DNA of 64,000 nucleotides, from contig NZ_JANBVS010000001.1 of the NCBI RefSeq assembly GCF_024586915.1, positions 372,001 through 436,000 of the forward strand. The letters run 5' to 3'. The position numbers were made by a program, and so were the translations under genes. The notes under the pieces were generated by a model that saw only the letters and a program-made list of their open reading frames with translations, was not told the origin of the DNA and did not search any database. Positions 39,645 through 47,813 of this stretch are shown piece after piece (position 1 is the stretch's first letter; the number at the start of each line of letters is the position of its first letter). This stretch comes from Bradyrhizobium sp. SRS-191 (lineage in GTDB: Bacteria > Pseudomonadota > Alphaproteobacteria > Rhizobiales > Xanthobacteraceae).

Positions 39645-41930
39645 CTAGCCTGCTGCCTCCCGGGTGATGCGCACCGGCACGGACTTGGCAGCCGGCACCT
39701 TGCTGCCTTCGGCGTAGTGCCACAGCGGGATCAATCCGTTGCACTCGGGGTAGTAGGCCGCGACGCTGAACCTTGGGATGTCGAACGTGACAGCCTGTAG
39801 TCCACCGAGCGAGCGTTCGACGCCGTCATCGGCGACGGTCGCGAGTTTGATCATATCGCCCTGCCCGATGCCCAGCTCCGCCATGTCGCTTGCATTCATG
39901 AACACGACCCGACGCCCGCCGGACACGCCGCGGAAGCGGTCGTCCTCGTTGTAGATCGTGGTGTTGAACTGGCCGTCGGCACGCAACGTCATCAGCTGAA
40001 AGATGCCATTGCCCTCTTCCGGGGGATTAAGCGCCGCTTTCGGCACGGTGAAATTGGCCTTGCCCGTCGCCGTCTTCCATTTGCGCTCGCGAGCTCCCAA
40101 TGGCCGCGGAAAGCCGCCAGGCTCGAACAGCCGCGTGTTGAAGTCCTTGAACTGATCGGGGTAGGTGCGCTCGATCGCCTCCCGGACGAGCGCATACTTG
40201 CCAACCCATGCATCCCAGTCCACGCGCGGATTCGGCGCCAGCGTCGCCTGGGCGAGGCCGGCGACGATCGCGGGCTCCGACAGCAGGCCATCGGCGACCG
40301 GCTGACGCTGGCCCTTCGAGCCGTGGATACAGGTGGTGGAGTCCTCCATCGCCACCGCCTGCTCGCCGCTCGCCTGCCTGTCGATCTCGATCCGCCCGAG
40401 GCACGGCAACAGGTAGGTGATCTCGCCGGGCACAAGATGGCTGCGATTGAGCTTGGTCGCGATCTGGACGGATAGCCGCAGCTTCGCCCAGGCCGGCTCC
40501 ATCAGCGATCGCTCCGGCACGGCGCGCAGAAAATTGCCGCCGAGACTGACGAAGCCCTTGACGTCGCCCTTGATGATGGCCTCGCAGGCGTCGACCGTGT
40601 TGAGGCCATCCCAGCGCGGCGGCTCGAACGCATAGAGCTCCGCCAGCTTGTCGAGCGGCACCAGCTTGGTCTTCTCGGAGATGCCGACGGTGCGCTGCCC
40701 CTGCACGTTGGAATGGCCGCGGACCGGAGAGATTCCCGCGCCAGGCTTGCCGATGTTCCCGCGCAGCAGCAGCAGGTTGACGATCATCTTGGCCGTTTCG
40801 ACACCATGGCGATGCTGCGTGATGCCCATGCCGTAATTGGCGATCACGGCGTGCGCGGATGCATAGACCTTCGCAGCCTCCAGGAGGTCAGCGCGACGAA
40901 GACCGGACGCCCGCTCGATATCGCTCCACGACGCCTGACGGCAGTAGTTCGCGAACTCCTCGAAACCGGAGGTGTGCTGCTCGATGAAGGCCACATCGAG
41001 AACGCGCGGACGCTTCATGGAGACCGCGGCGTCATCAGCCTCGATCACCGCCTTGCACATCCCGAGCAGCGCCGCGCCATCGCCGCCGACCCTGAGCTGA
41101 TGATATTGCGTGCTGATGCGGGTGCCGCCGGTGAGCACCATCTGGATCGGATTCTGCGGATTGGTGAAGCGCTCCAGCCCACGCTCGCGCAGGGGGTTGA
41201 AGGTGATGATGGGAACGCCGCGTTGCGCCGCCTTCTGCAGCGGATGCAGCATGCGCGGCGAGTTGGTCGTGGTGTTCTGGCCGAAGAACAGGATGCAGTC
41301 GGACTTGTCGAAATCCTCGAGCAGCACAGTGCCGACGGGCACACCGATCACCTCGGGCAGCGCGACCGAGGTGGATTCGTGACACATGTTCGAACTGTCA
41401 GGAAAATTGTTGGTGCCGTACATGCGCCCGAACAGCTGATACATGTAGCTGGTCTCGAGCGAGGCCCGGCCCGACGTGTACATCACGACCGCGCGCGGAT
41501 CGAGCCGGTTCAGCTCGGCTCCCACGGCGCGAAACGCCTCGTCCCAACTCACGGGAACGTAGCGGTCGCTCGCCGCATCATAGCGCATCGGATGCGTCAG
41601 CCGGCCCTGCTCCTCCAACTGATGGTCCGACCAGGTCCGCAGCTCGGACAGAGTATGCTGAACGAAGAATTCCGGCCCGACCGTCTTGCCGGTGATTTCC
41701 CATGCCGTGGCCTTGGCGCCGTTCTCGCAGAATTCGAACGGGTGTGGATGGGCCGGCTTGGCCCAGGAACAGCTGACGCACATGAATCCGTCAGGCTTGT
41801 TCTGCTTCAGGAGGATCTCGCTGCCGAGCAGCGTGACCTCCTCCTGCGTAAGGATGCTGGCCACCGCTTGCACCGAACCCCAACCGCCGGCCGGAGCCGT
41901 ATAGTCCTGTATCTTCACCTTCTCACTCAC
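39645..41930 (-). CDS. YdeP/FdhF-family molybdopterin oxidoreductase
   Basis: This is a 761-residue cytosolic oxidoreductase of the YdeP type. The N-terminus carries FMCVSCSWAKPAHPHPFEFCENGAKA, typical of this family and different from the classical four-cysteine iron-sulfur motif. Long molybdopterin-binding and C-terminal MopB segments follow (RGHSNVQGQRTVG, SLGGNFLRAVP, TLRADGQFNTTIY). The GTG at 41930 has CGGAG seven bases upstream and is preferred over the TTG at 41954. The E. coli homologue is tied to acid resistance; the substrate is not known. It is a single gene, convergent with the HWE kinase. Confidence 0.88.
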   Translation of the reverse strand: MSEKVKIQDYTAPAGGWGSVQAVASILTQEEVTLLGSEILLKQNKPDGFMCVSCSWAKPAHPHPFEFCENGAKATAWEITGKTVGPEFFVQHTLSELRTWSDHQLEEQGRLTHPMRYDAASDRYVPVSWDEAFRAVGAELNRLDPRAVVMYTSGRASLETSYMYQLFGRMYGTNNFPDSSNMCHESTSVALPEVIGVPVGTVLLEDFDKSDCILFFGQNTTTNSPRMLHPLQKAAQRGVPIITFNPLRERGLERFTNPQNPIQMVLTGGTRISTQYHQLRVGGDGAALLGMCKAVIEADDAAVSMKRPRVLDVAFIEQHTSGFEEFANYCRQASWSDIERASGLRRADLLEAAKVYASAHAVIANYGMGITQHRHGVETAKMIVNLLLLRGNIGKPGAGISPVRGHSNVQGQRTVGISEKTKLVPLDKLAELYAFEPPRWDGLNTVDACEAIIKGDVKGFVSLGGNFLRAVPERSLMEPAWAKLRLSVQIATKLNRSHLVPGEITYLLPCLGRIEIDRQASGEQAVAMEDSTTCIHGSKGQRQPVADGLLSEPAIVAGLAQATLAPNPRVDWDAWVGKYALVREAIERTYPDQFKDFNTRLFEPGGFPRPLGARERKWKTATGKANFTVPKAALNPPEEGNGIFQLMTLRADGQFNTTIYNEDDRFRGVSGGRRVVFMNASDMAELGIGQGDMIKLATVADDGVERSLGGLQAVTFDIPRFSVAAYYPECNGLIPLWHYAEGSKVPAAKSVPVRITREAAG

Positions 41931-42239
41931 GGCACATCTCCGCGGCCTGAACAAGCGGCCAACCCGTGATCAAGAGGTAAGTTCCGTCCACTCACGGCAG
42001 GTTGCTTCAGGCCGGGACGACCAGGATGCAGCAGCCGAGGATCGGCGAAGTGACTTGGGAACGACGTGAATTAGGAACGACGCGCCGCGCCAGGCGTCTT
42101 CCAAGTGTCTCCGGCGGCGTTCCCCCATCTCGTCGGAGGCACTCCGTGTGGACTGCGGCCCAGCGTTCGACCCCTCGGGCGCTGGGCCTGTTCGCGCGGA
42201 GAGAGCCGGACCTCTCGACCCGGCCCTCCCCGACACGCC
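41931..42239. other. Intergenic region without a gene
   Basis: There are 309 bases between the YdeP-type gene and the stop of the PfpI gene, which must hold the YdeP promoter. I see no clear ORF, terminator or known promoter here. The sequence is GC-rich with short inverted words but no long hairpin. Confidence 0.5.
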
Positions 42240-42806
42240 TCAGGCCGCGCTGCGCTGGAGGTGCCGGCCTTCCCGGACCTCCTCGATGATCTTGGCGCTG
42301 AAGGCTTCGAGATCGCCGGGGTTGCGTGAGGTGATGACGCCCTGGTCGACGACGACCTCAGCATCCTGCCACTGGGCGCCGGCGTTGGCGACGTCGGTCT
42401 TGATCGACTTGTAGGACGTCATCTTGCGTCCCTTCGCAATGCCTGTCTCGATCAGGAGCCAAGGTGCGTGACACACCGCGGCGACGATCTTCTTGGCATC
42501 GAAAACGTCCTTGATGAAGGCCAGCGCCTTCGGCTCGAGGCGCAGCAGATCGGGGTTGATCTGCCCACCCGGCAGTACGATGGCGTCGTAGTCGGAGGCC
42601 GACGCCTGGTCGAGCGTCTTGTCGACCTTGACGGGTCGACCCCAATCCTTCTGGTCCCAGCCTTTGATCTCACCCGGCGCGAGCGAGATGATGTCGACGG
42701 TCGCTCCGGCCTGCTTCAGGCGATCACGCGGCACTTCGAGCTCGGATTGTTCGAACCCGTTGGTCGCGAGGATCGCGATCCTCTTTCCCTTGATGTTGTC
42801 CATCAT
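42240..42806 (-). CDS. PfpI/DJ-1 family stress protein (type 1 glutamine amidotransferase fold)
   Basis: This is a 188-residue DJ-1/PfpI-fold protein. The nucleophile elbow is AAVCHAPW with C112 and H113; the early acidic partner is within the GFEQSELEVP motif. The start is an ATG pair at 42806/42803 with GGAGAGA just upstream. Such proteins are general-stress proteins (related to B. subtilis GSP18/YfkM), with proposed glyoxalase, deglycase or protease activity. An EcfG-like promoter lies at 42847-42872. Confidence 0.88.
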   Translation of the reverse strand: MMDNIKGKRIAILATNGFEQSELEVPRDRLKQAGATVDIISLAPGEIKGWDQKDWGRPVKVDKTLDQASASDYDAIVLPGGQINPDLLRLEPKALAFIKDVFDAKKIVAAVCHAPWLLIETGIAKGRKMTSYKSIKTDVANAGAQWQDAEVVVDQGVITSRNPGDLEAFSAKIIEEVREGRHLQRSAA

Positions 42807-42846
42807 TCTCTCCTGTTCATATCGACTTCGGATCGACATGGCGGGC

Positions 42847-42872
42847 AACCTTGTGCCCGCGACCATCGTTCC
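42847..42872 (-). promoter_or_regulatory. EcfG-type promoter of the PfpI gene
   Basis: On the minus strand GGAAC, seventeen bases, GGTT. The -10 has one mismatch to CGTT. It is divergent from a second such site at 42927. Confidence 0.58.
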
Positions 42873-42926
42873 GCGGCGATGCAGGACCGATCGTCACAAC
42901 TGGTCGATCGATGAACTCGGGGGCGT

Positions 42927-42951
42927 GGAACAGCCAAGCCTCGGCGAGGTT
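42927..42951 (+). promoter_or_regulatory. EcfG-type promoter of the gene at 43032
   Basis: GGAAC, sixteen bases, GGTT. A transcript from here would begin near 42958, so starts earlier than that cannot serve it. Confidence 0.55.
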
Positions 42952-43031
42952 TGTGTGTGGGAGCAGCCCTGGACGGACCGCGCGCCGCGGACGAGCTGGA
43001 CGCTCCGGCGGACCGCGATCTGGAGCTCCTC

Positions 43032-43319
43032 GTGCCCTACGCACTGTTTGAGAATGACGAAAGATTGACCCGTCCGTTTCGGACCGAACGCGAGGTCTGG
43101 GAGGCGGCCGAGCAGGCCGATCTCGTGACCTTTGATCCGCACGGCGAGAAGGTGCTCGACAACAATTTCGAGATCAAGCCGTGCGAGGCAACGCCGGACG
43201 AACTCACAAGCCCCCGCGACGAGATCGTGCTTCCCAAACCGCATGGCGCCGACGCGACCGGCGAACACGATGCGGTATCGCCACCGCGGCTTTCGTCGCG
43301 CAAGGCAGCGTCGTCGTAA
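43032..43319 (+). CDS. Small acidic hypothetical protein
   Basis: This is a 95-residue protein. The GTG at 43032 has GGAG nine bases upstream and gives MPYALFENDERLTRPFRTER, a plausible conserved N-terminus with EREVWEAAEQADLV following. The frame extends upstream to 42951, but the predicted promoter at 42927-42951 makes those starts unlikely. It is acidic with no signal. I know similar rhizobial proteins only as hypotheticals. It is probably under the general stress sigma factor. Confidence 0.55.
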   Translation: MPYALFENDERLTRPFRTEREVWEAAEQADLVTFDPHGEKVLDNNFEIKPCEATPDELTSPRDEIVLPKPHGADATGEHDAVSPPRLSSRKAASS

Positions 43320-43367
43320 GTCCTCTCAGGAGGAGATGACACGGCGCTTGACATATAGAACAAAATA

Positions 43368-43392
43368 GGAACATTATACTGATCGCTGGGTT
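43368..43392 (+). promoter_or_regulatory. EcfG-type promoter of the DUF3072 gene
   Basis: GGAAC, sixteen bases, GGTT, 38 bases before the ATG at 43430. The surrounding DNA is AT-rich. Confidence 0.58.
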
Positions 43393-43429
43393 GGATGCCG
43401 TGCGACCATTGTAGCAACGGAGATCAGCG

Positions 43430-43621
43430 ATGACGGAGAAGATCGAGAAGGATCCGAAGACCTGGGTTTCAGGCGACGATCCGATGACGGGTGCTCAAGC
43501 CTCCTACTTGAAGACACTGAGCGAACAGGCGGGGCGGCCGGATCCGACTTCGGATGTGCAGACCAAGGCGGAGGCATCCGAACTGATCGACGAGATGCGG
43601 CACGCCGCGGGGTTGGACTGA
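43430..43621 (+). CDS. DUF3072 family protein
   Basis: This is a 63-residue protein with the DUF3072 hallmark DPMTGAQASYLKTLSEQAG, followed by a helix ending IDEMRHAAG. The ATG at 43430 has GGAG eight bases upstream. DUF3072 proteins look like small SAP/KTX-type helical modules; no function is established. It lies behind an EcfG-like promoter and is followed at 111 bp by another small gene on the same strand. Confidence 0.85.
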   Translation: MTEKIEKDPKTWVSGDDPMTGAQASYLKTLSEQAGRPDPTSDVQTKAEASELIDEMRHAAGLD

Positions 43622-43732
43622 GACGCCAAGGCTCTGATAATCGGTATTCCGATGCTTGCACCGCACGGCCTGAGACAGTCGCGAATCAAGACTCGGTTGT
43701 TTAGTCTTCGCGCCATGTCTCAGGAGTGGACC

Positions 43733-44020
43733 ATGGTTGCGGATAGTGACAGCAAGGTTGCCTGGCATCGCGCGCAGCTGAAGAAGAACCGGGCAGCGCT
43801 CAAGCAGATCGAGACCGCCCGCTTCACCGTCGGTGTGAGCGCCGATCCCAAGGCGATCGAGCGGACCAAGCGGCAGGTCGCGGAGCTTCAACTGAAGGTC
43901 CGCGAGTCGGAACAAGTGGTCGGCCTGCACGACAAACAAGCGCGACGTCCCCTGGCGACCGACTTGCGTAGCCTCTCCAACGTGTCCTGGCGCAATTGGA
44001 CCGGGAACGGCCCGCGCTGA
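43733..44020 (+). CDS. Small coiled-coil hypothetical protein
   Basis: This is a 95-residue protein from the ATG at 43733, which has AGGAG six bases upstream; a longer frame to 43652 is not supported. Basic helices with heptad spacing run through WHRAQLKKNRAALKQIETAR and TKRQVAELQLKVRESEQVV, so a coiled coil is likely. The function is unknown. It may share the transcript of the DUF3072 gene. Confidence 0.6.
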   Translation: MVADSDSKVAWHRAQLKKNRAALKQIETARFTVGVSADPKAIERTKRQVAELQLKVRESEQVVGLHDKQARRPLATDLRSLSNVSWRNWTGNGPR

Positions 44021-44037
44021 ACGCACGATCTCGGCTT

Positions 44038-45405
44038 TTACTCGACCGCCTTCCACCGCGTGCCTGCCGAACGCCCGGAACTCGTCATGACATTTGCGGC
44101 CTGCGGTCCATCGTCCTGCCGCAGCCAGCGCGTCAGCCGCTCATCGCTCCGGCGCAGCGCAGCCAGATCAATTTGTCCGCCCGCCAGAGCTTGCTTCGCG
44201 CAGGCAAGGACGCGATGGAACTGCGTGCCGTCATAGGCCACGAGCAACAGATCAGCGCCGCCGTTGAGGGCTTCCACCACCGCTTTGCATAAGTCGCGGC
44301 CATAGATCGCTCCCATCACGAGATCATCGGTGATGATCACGCCCTGATAGTTCCACCGGCCACGGATGAGGCCTTCGAGCACCGCCTTGGAATGCGAGGC
44401 CGGCCGCTCCCGATCGATCGCGTCGACCATCACGTGCCCCACCATCATGGCTGCATGCGAACTGTCCAGCACCTGGCGGAACGGCCGCCAATCGGACTGC
44501 TCCAGCACGTCGGCTGCTGTGTCGAGCTGCGCGGAGAAGTGATGCGTGTCGGCCTCGACGCGCCCGAGACCCGGGAAGTGCTTGGCCGCCGCCTGTACGC
44601 CGCTCGCCTCCAGGCCGCGGACATAGCCGAGCGCGATGTCACCCACCACGGCCGGATCGTTGGAGATCGCACGCTGCCCGATCAGCGTATGAAAATCGAG
44701 CCGGTTACGAGTCCAGCGTGGCCGCAGATCGACCACCGGCGCCAAGTTGAAATTGATGCCTGCTGATGCCAGCGACTGCCCCTGGGCCCGTCCCATCTCG
44801 TAGGCATCATGGGCGCGCCGCGCAGCCGGGAGATCGGCCAAGGTCGCCAGCCCGGGCATGTTGGGCAGCGTCGGCGAGAGGTGCGCAACTCTGCCTCCCT
44901 CCTGATCGGCCGACACGAGCAACGGCGGCAGCCCGGCTGCCCTGCGCGCCGCCTGCAGCCGTGCAATGTCGGCGCTCAGCTGCGCCTCGGTCCGTCCGCG
45001 CACGTTGTGATGAGTAACATATACGCCGGCGATCAGGCCCTGCCCGGCCAAGGCGGCGGCTTCATCGACGGTCGTGTATCCGACGATGAAATGCCGCCCG
45101 AGCAGACGCGCCACCTCGGGCGCCGTCTGAAATGTCTCGTACTTGCGCCAAGCGAACGTGAACTGCGTCGCAGTCAGCGCGAGCAGCGGGATGCACCATG
45201 CCGACACCAGCATGCGTCCGGCGATGCCGTCGCGCCAGCGCCCGCCCAGTAGAAGCAGCAGCGGAGCTGCCAGCCCGATGATGAGCAGCGCGGCGTGCCC
45301 CGTCCCGCGCAGACGGACCAGATAGGGCTCGTTGCTGTTGAGCGTGATGACAATGAAAGCCAGAGCAAGGATCCAGAGGACCACCGTCCTGATACGTCCG
45401 AGCAT
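44038..45405 (-). CDS. Membrane-anchored GH3 glycosidase (NagZ-like)
   Basis: This is a 455-residue protein. Three hydrophobic helices (about residues 5-23, 36-55 and 66-80) precede a GH3 domain with the NagZ motif AKHFPGLGRVEADTHH and the nucleophile aspartate in VIITDDLVMGAI. NagZ removes N-acetylglucosamine from peptidoglycan fragments and is normally cytosolic, about 340 residues and without membrane anchors. Topology is not fixed by sequence, but the anchor suggests work near the membrane, possibly in cell-wall recycling. The fold and motif are clear; the exact substrate is inferred. It converges with the 95-residue gene. Confidence 0.85.
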   Translation of the reverse strand: MLGRIRTVVLWILALAFIVITLNSNEPYLVRLRGTGHAALLIIGLAAPLLLLLGGRWRDGIAGRMLVSAWCIPLLALTATQFTFAWRKYETFQTAPEVARLLGRHFIVGYTTVDEAAALAGQGLIAGVYVTHHNVRGRTEAQLSADIARLQAARRAAGLPPLLVSADQEGGRVAHLSPTLPNMPGLATLADLPAARRAHDAYEMGRAQGQSLASAGINFNLAPVVDLRPRWTRNRLDFHTLIGQRAISNDPAVVGDIALGYVRGLEASGVQAAAKHFPGLGRVEADTHHFSAQLDTAADVLEQSDWRPFRQVLDSSHAAMMVGHVMVDAIDRERPASHSKAVLEGLIRGRWNYQGVIITDDLVMGAIYGRDLCKAVVEALNGGADLLLVAYDGTQFHRVLACAKQALAGGQIDLAALRRSDERLTRWLRQDDGPQAANVMTSSGRSAGTRWKAVE

Positions 45406-45618
45406 GTGAGCAGCCGATCATTCCATGGAAAAGAGGACTTCTGCGTAACAACGCCGAATGGCCTCCGCCAGCAGCCGAATTGCGCCTGCACGAAATCTGC
45501 AAACAAATCCTGAAATGCTGCAGATCCGCTCGTGAGGGGCTGCACGCGGCGGGGTCATGGTCCGGTCATTGGCTGGCGAATGCCGGCCGTATCGTCACTC
45601 AATCGAGGACTCCCGCAA

Positions 45619-47094
45619 ATGACCAGCTCAGCGGAGCTGACGGCGTCTCCAGCCGTCCCGCTCTCCATGTGGCACAAATTCGCCCTTGCCTTCGCGCTTC
45701 TCGGGCTCGCCGACGTTCTGTTCTACGATCAAGCCCCAGGGCTCTCGCTTCCGATCTTCACCGCCGCGCTGGCCGTGACCAGCCTGCTCGCCAATCACGC
45801 CGGCGTCGATCGATCGCGGACGAAGCTTGCGGCGGTGGTGCTCGTCGTGGGCCTGCTGCCTGCGATCGAGGACCTGACCCTGCTGTCAGTCTCGAGCGCG
45901 GTCCTCGCAACGATCTCGGCAATCGCCCTGACGACAAACCCCGCAGCCGAGGGGCTCCGCCTGCCGGTCACGGCCGCACGACAGCTGCTCCTGGTCGGAC
46001 CGTTCAGGCTGATCCCCGACGCCATTGCAACGCTTCGCGCCCATGACTTCACGCGGCTGCTGTTGACCTGGAGCATCCCGCTCGCGCTCGGCCTCGTTTT
46101 CAGCCTGCTGTTCGCTGCAGCCAACCCCGTGATCGAGCAGTGGCTCGATCAGCTCCGGCCTCAGCGCATCGTCTCCAATCTCAGCGTCGGCCGTCCGATC
46201 TTCTGGCTCTTGATGCTGTCTCTGATCTGGCCGTTCGTCCATCTGCGCTGGCGGCAGCGGACGAAGGCGCCGCGCCTGCCGATCGATCCCGAGGCCGAAC
46301 AAGCACCGTCGATCGCAGCTCCCCTGCTCAATCCGCAAACTGTCATTCGTTCGCTCCTCCTGTTCAACCTGTTGTTTGCGGTCCAGACCGCGCTCGATGG
46401 CGCCTATCTGTGGGGACATGCGGCGCTTCCCGACGGGATGACCTACGCCACCTATGCGCATCGCGGCGCCTATCCGCTGATCGTCACTGCGCTGCTGGCC
46501 GCAGCCTTCGTCATCATCGCCGTCCGATCCAGACAGCAGGATGAGCCGCGGCTGATCCGTCCGCTCGTCTACCTCTGGGTCGGACAAAACCTGCTGCTGG
46601 TGCTGTCCTCGATCCAACGGGTTCACATCTACATCCAAAGCTACCTGCTGACCCATTGGCGCATCGCGGCGCTGATCTGGATGGCGCTCGTGGCCGTCGG
46701 CCTGATCCTGATCGTGGTCCGGATCGTCCTGGACCGTCCCACGGCCTGGCTCGTCCGCATGAACCTGATTGCGCTGGCGGCGACTCTCTATGGCTGCGCG
46801 CTCGTCAATTTCTCCGCAGTGATCGGCGACTACAATGTCGCTCATAGCCGTGAGGCCGGACGGAGCGGGACCGCCATCGACATGCCGTATCTTCTGAGCC
46901 TCGGTCCGCAGGCCCTGCCGGCGGTCCAGCGAGCCATGCTGCTGCTGCGTGGGGAGTCCGCACTCTCCCGCATGAACCAGAGTCTGCTGGAGCAGCAGGC
47001 AAAGGACATGGCCAACTGGCGCTCCTGGACGTTCCGCGGCTGGCGCTTGCAGCGCTATCTCGATACACATCCCCTGACCCAGAACCCCAGCTGA
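45619..47094 (+). CDS. DUF4173 family membrane protein
   Basis: This is a 491-residue inner-membrane protein with about eleven hydrophobic helices. It has the DUF4173 hallmark TYATYAHRGAYPLIVTALLAA and RPLVYLWVGQNLLLVLSS. The ATG at 45619 has GAGGA nine bases upstream, chosen over longer frames from 45532. The function is unknown; it shares its stop with the ATG of the next gene (TGATG), so it is translationally coupled to a response regulator and sensor kinase and probably belongs to their signalling output or input. Confidence 0.82.
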   Translation: MTSSAELTASPAVPLSMWHKFALAFALLGLADVLFYDQAPGLSLPIFTAALAVTSLLANHAGVDRSRTKLAAVVLVVGLLPAIEDLTLLSVSSAVLATISAIALTTNPAAEGLRLPVTAARQLLLVGPFRLIPDAIATLRAHDFTRLLLTWSIPLALGLVFSLLFAAANPVIEQWLDQLRPQRIVSNLSVGRPIFWLLMLSLIWPFVHLRWRQRTKAPRLPIDPEAEQAPSIAAPLLNPQTVIRSLLLFNLLFAVQTALDGAYLWGHAALPDGMTYATYAHRGAYPLIVTALLAAAFVIIAVRSRQQDEPRLIRPLVYLWVGQNLLLVLSSIQRVHIYIQSYLLTHWRIAALIWMALVAVGLILIVVRIVLDRPTAWLVRMNLIALAATLYGCALVNFSAVIGDYNVAHSREAGRSGTAIDMPYLLSLGPQALPAVQRAMLLLRGESALSRMNQSLLEQQAKDMANWRSWTFRGWRLQRYLDTHPLTQNPS

Positions 47095-47813
47095 TGTCCC
47101 GCCGCGGAGCCTCGATTGTGTCCCCCCGAATCCTGATCGTCGACGACGATCCGCACATCCGCGAAGTCCTGCGTGTCGCCCTGGGAAAGGCCGGCATGAC
47201 GGTGACGGAGGCCGCCGACGGCCGTGCGGCCCTGGTCAGGTTCGGCGAGGACCGCCCGGACCTGATCGTGCTCGACGTCGGCATGCCCGAGTTCGACGGC
47301 CTCGAAGTGTGCCGTCGCATCCGGCGGACCTCGCAAGTGCCGATCCTATTCCTGTCGGCGCGCGACGAGGAGATCGATCGCATCCTCGGGCTGGAGATCG
47401 GCGGCGATGATTACGTCACCAAGCCGTTCAGCCCGCGCGAGCTCGTCGCGCGCGTCAACGTCATCCTCCGGCGCGCCGCCGGCGGCGACCGTGCGGCGGC
47501 TCCGGAGGAGCTCCTCCATGGCCGGCTTCGGCTCGACCCGCAGCAGCATCTCGCTCGTTTCGGCGATACGCCGCTCACGCTGACGGCGCTCGAGTTCAGC
47601 ATCCTTCGGACCTTGATGACCCGGCCGGCCGTCGTGTTCAGCCGCGAGCAGATCATGAGCGCTGCCTATCATCTCAACATCCAGGTCTCCGACCGGACGA
47701 TCGACAGCCATATCCGCAACATCCGTGCGAAGCTCGCGGCCGCCCATTGCGAGGATGCCATCGAGACGGTGCACGGCGTCGGCTTCCGGCTCGGCCGCTG
47801 CGGCGCGCCATGA
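47094..47813 (+). CDS. OmpR-family response regulator
   Basis: This is a 239-residue regulator. The receiver domain has D61 in LIVLDVGMPEFDG and the acidic pocket DDD near residue 18. The C-terminal winged-helix DNA-binding domain follows (LTALEFSILRTLMTRP, then SDRTIDSHIRNIRAKL). The ATG at 47094 overlaps the DUF4173 stop. It should be phosphorylated by the kinase encoded directly behind it. Targets are not known; the DUF4173 gene itself is an obvious candidate. Confidence 0.92.
   Translation: MSRRGASIVSPRILIVDDDPHIREVLRVALGKAGMTVTEAADGRAALVRFGEDRPDLIVLDVGMPEFDGLEVCRRIRRTSQVPILFLSARDEEIDRILGLEIGGDDYVTKPFSPRELVARVNVILRRAAGGDRAAAPEELLHGRLRLDPQQHLARFGDTPLTLTALEFSILRTLMTRPAVVFSREQIMSAAYHLNIQVSDRTIDSHIRNIRAKLAAAHCEDAIETVHGVGFRLGRCGAP

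Noticed and set aside
43344-43385. Possible sigma-70 promoter TTGACA ... TATACT ahead of the DUF3072 gene
   Set aside because: The spacing of about 21 bases is too long; the EcfG-like site in the same place fits better.
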